A stretch of DNA of 64,000 nt from Muribaculaceae bacterium (GTDB lineage: Bacteria; Bacteroidota; Bacteroidia; Bacteroidales; Muribaculaceae): assembly GCA_009775225.1 (NCBI GenBank), contig VSPE01000002.1, positions 1 to 64,000 of the forward strand, read 5' to 3'. The notes under the pieces are model-generated. The model was not told the DNA's origin. It saw only the letters and a list, made by a program, of their open reading frames with translations, and did no database searches. The position numbers and the translations under genes are program-made. Each line of letters opens with the position of its first letter. Within the stretch, counting starts at the first letter, position 1. Below, piece after piece: positions 59,914 to 64,000 of the stretch.

Positions 59914-59962
59914 CTGGATGTGTGTGGAAGAATTTTCAGTTCTTAATTCTACCGGCCACAGG

Positions 59963-62122
59963 TCAGTAGACCAGTTCGATATCGTCGAGGTAGAGGAGAG
60001 AGCCTTCGCCGCCTTCGAAGAAGTCGCCGTAGCGGCTTGCGGAGGCTACAAAAATGATGTTTGCGACGTCGAGGTTGCCGTTCACCTCGGCAAGGTCAAT
60101 GGTGATTTCGACGAGGCCGCTGCCTTCGGTGTCGGTGGCGAAGATGTGCTCGCCGTATGCCACCACGTTGGCGCCGTTCTTATCGAAGAGCTGGCCGGAC
60201 TTGGTCTTTACCACACAGGGCCATTCGGTGCCGTTCCTGTCGTACTTGGTCATGGTGTTGTCGACGAGTGCCACGTATATTACACCCTGGTCTTTGTCAC
60301 CGGTGCTAAGGTGGCTTCCGGAGCCTTTGCTCTGTACTGTGCCTGCCACGTACTTAGCCCATACTTTCACCTGACGTGGACGGAGTGTCCAGGGCTGACC
60401 GAAGCCGAGTTCGCCGTCGGTGCCGTCGGTGTATAGGTAGCGGCCTGCGAAGACGTTGCCTGCGGCGAACTTGCCAATGATGCCAACACCCACAAACTGC
60501 GACTTGAGGCATATAGAGTGTGTGCCCGAGTGTGCGTAGTCAGTACTCCAGGTGGTTACCTGTTTTTTCTGCATGGTCTTGGAACCGTGGTTGCCGGTAT
60601 CCCAGAACGCGGGATATTCGGCTCCGGGGATGCCTGCGTCGCTATAGGTGCACCATTCTTCGAAGGAGCTGTTGGGGAGCTGGTCGTTGAGAGTGGTGAA
60701 CGACTTGACAATGCCGGACACGAACTGTGCGGGAGTGCCGTAGTCGCTTACGGAGGCGTACTCGTAGGTTGTGTTACCTTTGAGACCTGTAATAGCGGCT
60801 ACGTATTCGTCGCCGTTTGCGAAGGCGCGTGCAGCCACACCTTCCACATAACTCCATTCTGAACCTGCGGCACGGTAGCGGAAGCCAACCGACTCGACGC
60901 CGTCCTTATTCACAATGCCGCGGAGCACGGCGGTGTGCTCGGCCACTTCGGTTGTATTGGGGTCTACGGTGATGACAGGAGCGTCGCCGACAGAGAATGT
61001 AAGAGTGGCGGCTGTGCTGCGACCCTTGATGTCGGTTGCAACTATCTCGAAAGAATGGTCGCCCTCGGTGAGGTTGTCGGTGAGCGCGCTGCCGAAGAGG
61101 ATGCACATCACGGTATTCTCGGCATCGGGGGTGTAGCTGTGTGTGAAGCTTATTCCGGCGTCGTTGATAGCTTGAAGGCCTACTGCCGACATGCCGAGGA
61201 GCTCGCAGTCGTTGCCGCCGAGCACTGCGAAGCGGTCTTCAAGGAAGATGTCGGAGCGAAGCTCTACGGTAGCGAGCTGAGTTCCTGAGAGCACGTACAC
61301 CATTTTGTCACCGATAGCGCCAGGAGTAGCCACTACGGGGTTAGCGATGTTGAAGTCGTAGCCCTTGATAACGGGAGGGGTCACGAGTTCCACACTCTGC
61401 TCAACGGTCATCTCGGTGTCGTCGATAGTGATAGTGAAGATGGCACCGCCCACGGTAGTCTCACCTGGAGTGTATGTAACGTTGAGACGGTATTCCACGC
61501 CGCGGCGCACATTGGTGATAGTGCCTGGGAATGAGAAGTGCGAGCCGTCTTTCTGAGTGCCTTCGAGAGTGTATGTGAGGTCGGTCTCGCCCGAGGGCAT
61601 CATGAAGTATCCTCGGCGTTCGTCGCGGCCCTCGAATACGAGAGAGCCACGGTTGTGACCGACAGTCATGGTTATATTGTCGAGAACTTCCTCGATGTTG
61701 TTGCAGTAGCTGACCGAAGCTGCCACGTTGGCGATTTTGCAGTCGAGCGCCACCTGCGTGGTCTGTCCGGCATTAACCTCGAAAGGCACGTATGCCTTGA
61801 AAGCTTTCTTCTCGAAAGAAGCCGACACAGAGTCGCCGGCCCAAGCCTCGGCCACGTAGGAGCCTGTAACGAGGTCGACTGAAGCGGGGATGTTGTCTAC
61901 ACCCTTATATTTACGCACGAGGCCTTTTTCGCTCGAAATCCAGATTTCGCAACCGTCGCGGAGTTCCTGCTCGGAGGCGCGCGACTCAACCTCCATGTCG
62001 GAGTTGAGGGTGGCCGATAGGGCCACTTTGCCTGAGCCGAAGCCATCGAATTTCTCTTCGGCACAAGCGGCAGCCAGAGTGAGCATGGTGGCGCCGGCTA
62101 TGTAGATATATGATTTTTTCAT
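59963..62122 (-). CDS. DUF4493-type lipoprotein with PCMD domain
   Basis: A 719-residue predicted lipoprotein (MKKSYIYIAGATMLTLAAAC with lipobox LAAAC). The first 250 residues are a DUF4493-like domain (YKGVDNIPASVDLVTGSYVAEAWAGDS, VRRGVEYRLNVTYTP). Two or more Ig/FN3-like modules follow (ATDIKGRSTAATLTFSVGDAPVITV; ITGLKGNTTYEYASVSDYG), then a C-terminal PCMD (putative carbohydrate metabolism) domain beginning LPNSSFEEWC and ending EGSLLYLDDIELVY. Such proteins are surface lipoproteins of Bacteroidetes thought to bind glycans. It follows the next DUF4493 gene by ten bases. Confidence 0.82.
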   Translation of the reverse strand: MKKSYIYIAGATMLTLAAACAEEKFDGFGSGKVALSATLNSDMEVESRASEQELRDGCEIWISSEKGLVRKYKGVDNIPASVDLVTGSYVAEAWAGDSVSASFEKKAFKAYVPFEVNAGQTTQVALDCKIANVAASVSYCNNIEEVLDNITMTVGHNRGSLVFEGRDERRGYFMMPSGETDLTYTLEGTQKDGSHFSFPGTITNVRRGVEYRLNVTYTPGETTVGGAIFTITIDDTEMTVEQSVELVTPPVIKGYDFNIANPVVATPGAIGDKMVYVLSGTQLATVELRSDIFLEDRFAVLGGNDCELLGMSAVGLQAINDAGISFTHSYTPDAENTVMCILFGSALTDNLTEGDHSFEIVATDIKGRSTAATLTFSVGDAPVITVDPNTTEVAEHTAVLRGIVNKDGVESVGFRYRAAGSEWSYVEGVAARAFANGDEYVAAITGLKGNTTYEYASVSDYGTPAQFVSGIVKSFTTLNDQLPNSSFEEWCTYSDAGIPGAEYPAFWDTGNHGSKTMQKKQVTTWSTDYAHSGTHSICLKSQFVGVGIIGKFAAGNVFAGRYLYTDGTDGELGFGQPWTLRPRQVKVWAKYVAGTVQSKGSGSHLSTGDKDQGVIYVALVDNTMTKYDRNGTEWPCVVKTKSGQLFDKNGANVVAYGEHIFATDTEGSGLVEITIDLAEVNGNLDVANIIFVASASRYGDFFEGGEGSLLYLDDIELVY

Positions 62123-62132
62123 GATGGCTTAC

Positions 62133-63479
62133 TTATTGTGCTATGAATGTGAGGGTCATTGTCTCGGCCTTCAGCTCCTTGTCGGTGACGGTGAGCACAA
62201 AGTCGTGCTGACCCTTAAATGGAGCGAGAAGGCTTATGAACATTGTGATGTCGAACGGAGCTTCAGTGACACCGTCGGCAGTGAGCTGCTCGTTGACGGG
62301 GAGCATGAGGCCTGCGAGAGCTTCGGTGTACTCGCCGGCGTTGGCGAGGTCGAACTCAAGTGGCAACATTCCGTCGAGTGTATTCTTGAAATCCTCGGAA
62401 GTGGTAACAATCTTCACCACAAGGTTCTTGAAGCCCTTGGGCGCGGTTATGTTCACGATAGCGTTGCCGAAGTTATCGGCGTTTTCCTCGGTGAGGATGT
62501 TGGGCGAAGTGATAGAGAGGTTGGGGCACTGAACCTTATCGACATCGAACGACACGGCTTTGTCGCCCGGCTGGTCGGGGTTCTCGGGCTGGTCGGGATT
62601 ATCGGGTCCCTCGCCACCTTCCTCGGGTCCCCATGGACGCTGAGGGCCGTCTTCGATGACGTCTTCGGTCACAGTGACATTACCTGCAATGTCGATGTTT
62701 GTGACATCGGCGTCGAGGCTTATGCCGGGGGTAATGGTGCCTGTGTGGTCCGGGATGCCGGGAGTTCCTTTAGCCTTATATGTGATGATGCGGTGCTGGC
62801 CGGCCTCGATATCTTCGAAAGCGGTCTGCTCGGTGGTGAACTTTCCGTCGACGCTTCCTTCGAAATGGGCGGCAAGAGTCGTAGAGCCGGGTACTACTTC
62901 GAAGAAACCCGAGCGGGTCTCGTTCTTGGAGAACTCGAGAGTGCCTTCGTCGTTTGCGAAGATAGTAACCTTAACGTCGTCGCCGAGAGCCGCGAGAAGC
63001 TCGGGCTCGAAGCGCACCGATACTTTCAGCGACGCGAACTTGCACGATACCACACCGGCGTTTGTGATTTTGCCGGCAGTGACTTCGAATGGAGCAGAGC
63101 TGCCTGCGTAGTACGGACGCTCCCACTCGGCCTTCTGCACCTTGTGCGATTCGACGTCGATGCGGTATTTGCCAACAGGCAGTGTGAGTATCTCGGGCAT
63201 CTGCGAGTAAGTCCAGGTCTGTACGATTTCGTCTTCTACGCCGTCGATATTCACAACGGTGATTAAGAAACCGGAGAGGTCAATAGAGGCACGGCTCGCC
63301 GTGGAGTTAACCACGGTCTCGGTCTTGTCGGCATCGGGGGCGCTTATGCTGAAGGCGCCGAAGTCGATAGTGCCCTTGTCGCCGTCGGTTCCGGCATGGG
63401 GACCCCAGCCGTCGCTGCAGGATGCCGCGCCCATGAGAAGGGCACCGGCTGCGAAAATGCTATATATACTGGTTTTCAT
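62133..63479 (-). CDS. DUF4493 domain lipoprotein
   Basis: A 448-residue predicted lipoprotein (MKTSIYSIFAAGALLMGAASC). The DUF4493 domain spans about 40-240: IDLSGFLITVVNIDG, LPVGKYRIDVESHKVQKAEWERPYYAGSS, GVVSCKFASLKVSVRFEPEL. An acidic Pro/Gly/Asn linker (EGPDNPDQPENPDQPGDKAV) leads to a C-terminal beta domain of about 140 residues (APFDITMFISLLAPFKGQHDFVLTVTDKE). A similar split-domain layout to the next gene suggests a paralogous cluster, encoded in one transcript. Confidence 0.82.
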   Translation of the reverse strand: MKTSIYSIFAAGALLMGAASCSDGWGPHAGTDGDKGTIDFGAFSISAPDADKTETVVNSTASRASIDLSGFLITVVNIDGVEDEIVQTWTYSQMPEILTLPVGKYRIDVESHKVQKAEWERPYYAGSSAPFEVTAGKITNAGVVSCKFASLKVSVRFEPELLAALGDDVKVTIFANDEGTLEFSKNETRSGFFEVVPGSTTLAAHFEGSVDGKFTTEQTAFEDIEAGQHRIITYKAKGTPGIPDHTGTITPGISLDADVTNIDIAGNVTVTEDVIEDGPQRPWGPEEGGEGPDNPDQPENPDQPGDKAVSFDVDKVQCPNLSITSPNILTEENADNFGNAIVNITAPKGFKNLVVKIVTTSEDFKNTLDGMLPLEFDLANAGEYTEALAGLMLPVNEQLTADGVTEAPFDITMFISLLAPFKGQHDFVLTVTDKELKAETMTLTFIAQ

Positions 63480-63488
63480 TGTGTCGGA

Positions 63489-64000
63489 TTAGTAGTTAAA
63501 TGTGAGGTTGTCAATCACGAGAGTGGCACCGATTGAGTAGGCCTCGAACTTGTTGAGCTTGGTGTCGGTCTTGATAGCTGCGGTCTCGTCGGACTGCTTG
63601 TACGAAGCGTGGTCCGACGACGCAATCATGATGCGCAGCTCGGTTGCCTTGGGAGCGCCCTTGGCGTAGGTAAGTGGGATGTTGAAGGGGGTGAAGTCGC
63701 CGGCGGCGTCGAGCGATGCGGAGCCTGTGGCAACGACAGTGTTGCCGTTGAGGAGAGTAACCTTGACGGTGCCTTTCTCGCTGCCGTCCTGGCTGCCGCG
63801 GCTGTAGCGGTAGTAGCCTTGCAGCGACGAGGGGCGCGAAGCGAAGGCCACGCCTTCGTTGTAGGTCTCCACGCCGTCGGCATAGCTGTAGTAACCGAGG
63901 AAGAGCTTGCCGGCGGAGCGCTGCGACATTGAGGCCTCGTTATTATTGTAGGAAATGTAGTTCCACAGCTGAGTCTGAGTAACGGCGGGGAGTGTGCCTG
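63489..64000 (-). CDS. PCMD-like surface protein, partial (5' end outside window)
   Basis: The C-terminal 170 residues of a gene that continues past the right edge without a stop. Visible are LWNYISYNNNE, KLFLGYYSYADGVETYNEGVAF, YRYSRGSQDGSEKGTVKVTLLNGNTVVATGSA, FNIPLTYAKGAPKATELRIMIASSDHASYK and the closing IGATLVIDNLTFNY, a PCMD-type jelly-roll ending like that of the 59963-62122 protein. It is ten bases from the DUF4493 gene downstream, so three surface-protein genes are likely in one operon. Confidence 0.75.
   Translation of the reverse strand, partial: GTLPAVTQTQLWNYISYNNNEASMSQRSAGKLFLGYYSYADGVETYNEGVAFASRPSSLQGYYRYSRGSQDGSEKGTVKVTLLNGNTVVATGSASLDAAGDFTPFNIPLTYAKGAPKATELRIMIASSDHASYKQSDETAAIKTDTKLNKFEAYSIGATLVIDNLTFNY

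Overview
The window is a gene-dense stretch of a high-GC Bacteroidales chromosome. The evidence is the repeated TTTG-N19-21-TAnnTTTG promoter, Bacteroidetes-type protein families (DUF4493, DUF3078, DUF1573, DUF1460, DUF4954, SusG-like amylase, PhoH-PurC-UbiE order) and the absence of strong Shine-Dalgarno sites. The high GC and family mix suggest a gut lineage such as Muribaculaceae, but that is inference. I saw no rRNA, tRNA, CRISPR array, integrase or transposase gene.

Layout. 0.1-3 kb (minus): polysaccharide deacetylase, a DUF2007 protein, tyrS and cdd. 3-7.6 kb (plus): a membrane-anchored TPR protein, a MATE transporter and pnp. 7.7-13 kb (plus): gmd-fcl for GDP-L-fucose, followed by a WecA/MraY-type sugar-phosphate transferase, a TolC-like protein and a FemAB/GNAT-like protein, which overlap or abut and look like one envelope-glycan operon. 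13-21.6 kb (minus): SIMPL protein, DUF4954 protein, LD-carboxypeptidase, SpoU methyltransferase, aminotransferase, ugd, DUF1460 protein and rfbC. 21.7-24.4 kb: an AT-rich DUF1016 (YhcG-type) nuclease gene, bracketed by two copies of a divergent promoter, then a polytopic membrane protein. 25.7-29.4 kb: an orphan phage-head cassette (small acidic protein, SU10-like capsid protein, unknown protein, P22-like portal) with a host-type promoter and no terminase, tail or integrase. 29.5-34.4 kb: a GH13 amylase with two starch-binding modules, tsaE, birA and a low-molecular-weight tyrosine phosphatase. 34.4-36.2 kb: an overlapping ATPase/TOPRIM-like pair that resembles two-gene anti-phage systems. 36.3-43.1 kb: recA, then a four-component MacAB/TolC-type export operon on the minus strand. 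43.2-45.8 kb: a HAD phosphatase and a secreted carbohydrate-binding protein. 45.9-51.6 kb: a TPP-riboswitch-controlled thiamin operon, thiS-(tenI-thiE fusion)-thiG-thiH-thiF-tenA-thiD, without thiC. 51.6-58.3 kb: holA, a small HsdR-N-like nuclease-fold protein, and the operon phoH-purC-ubiE-DUF3078-two small secreted proteins. 58.3-64 kb: a palindrome-rich spacer, a secreted binding protein, and three DUF4493/PCMD-type surface proteins; the last runs off the right edge.

The best candidates for something not well described are the ATPase/TOPRIM pair next to recA, the portal-capsid cassette, and the DUF1016 gene that appears to have entered with duplication of a divergent promoter. Several mobile-looking non-coding palindromes (a 163-bp MITE-like element, a REP-like hairpin array and heptamer tracts) add to the picture of a locally plastic chromosome.
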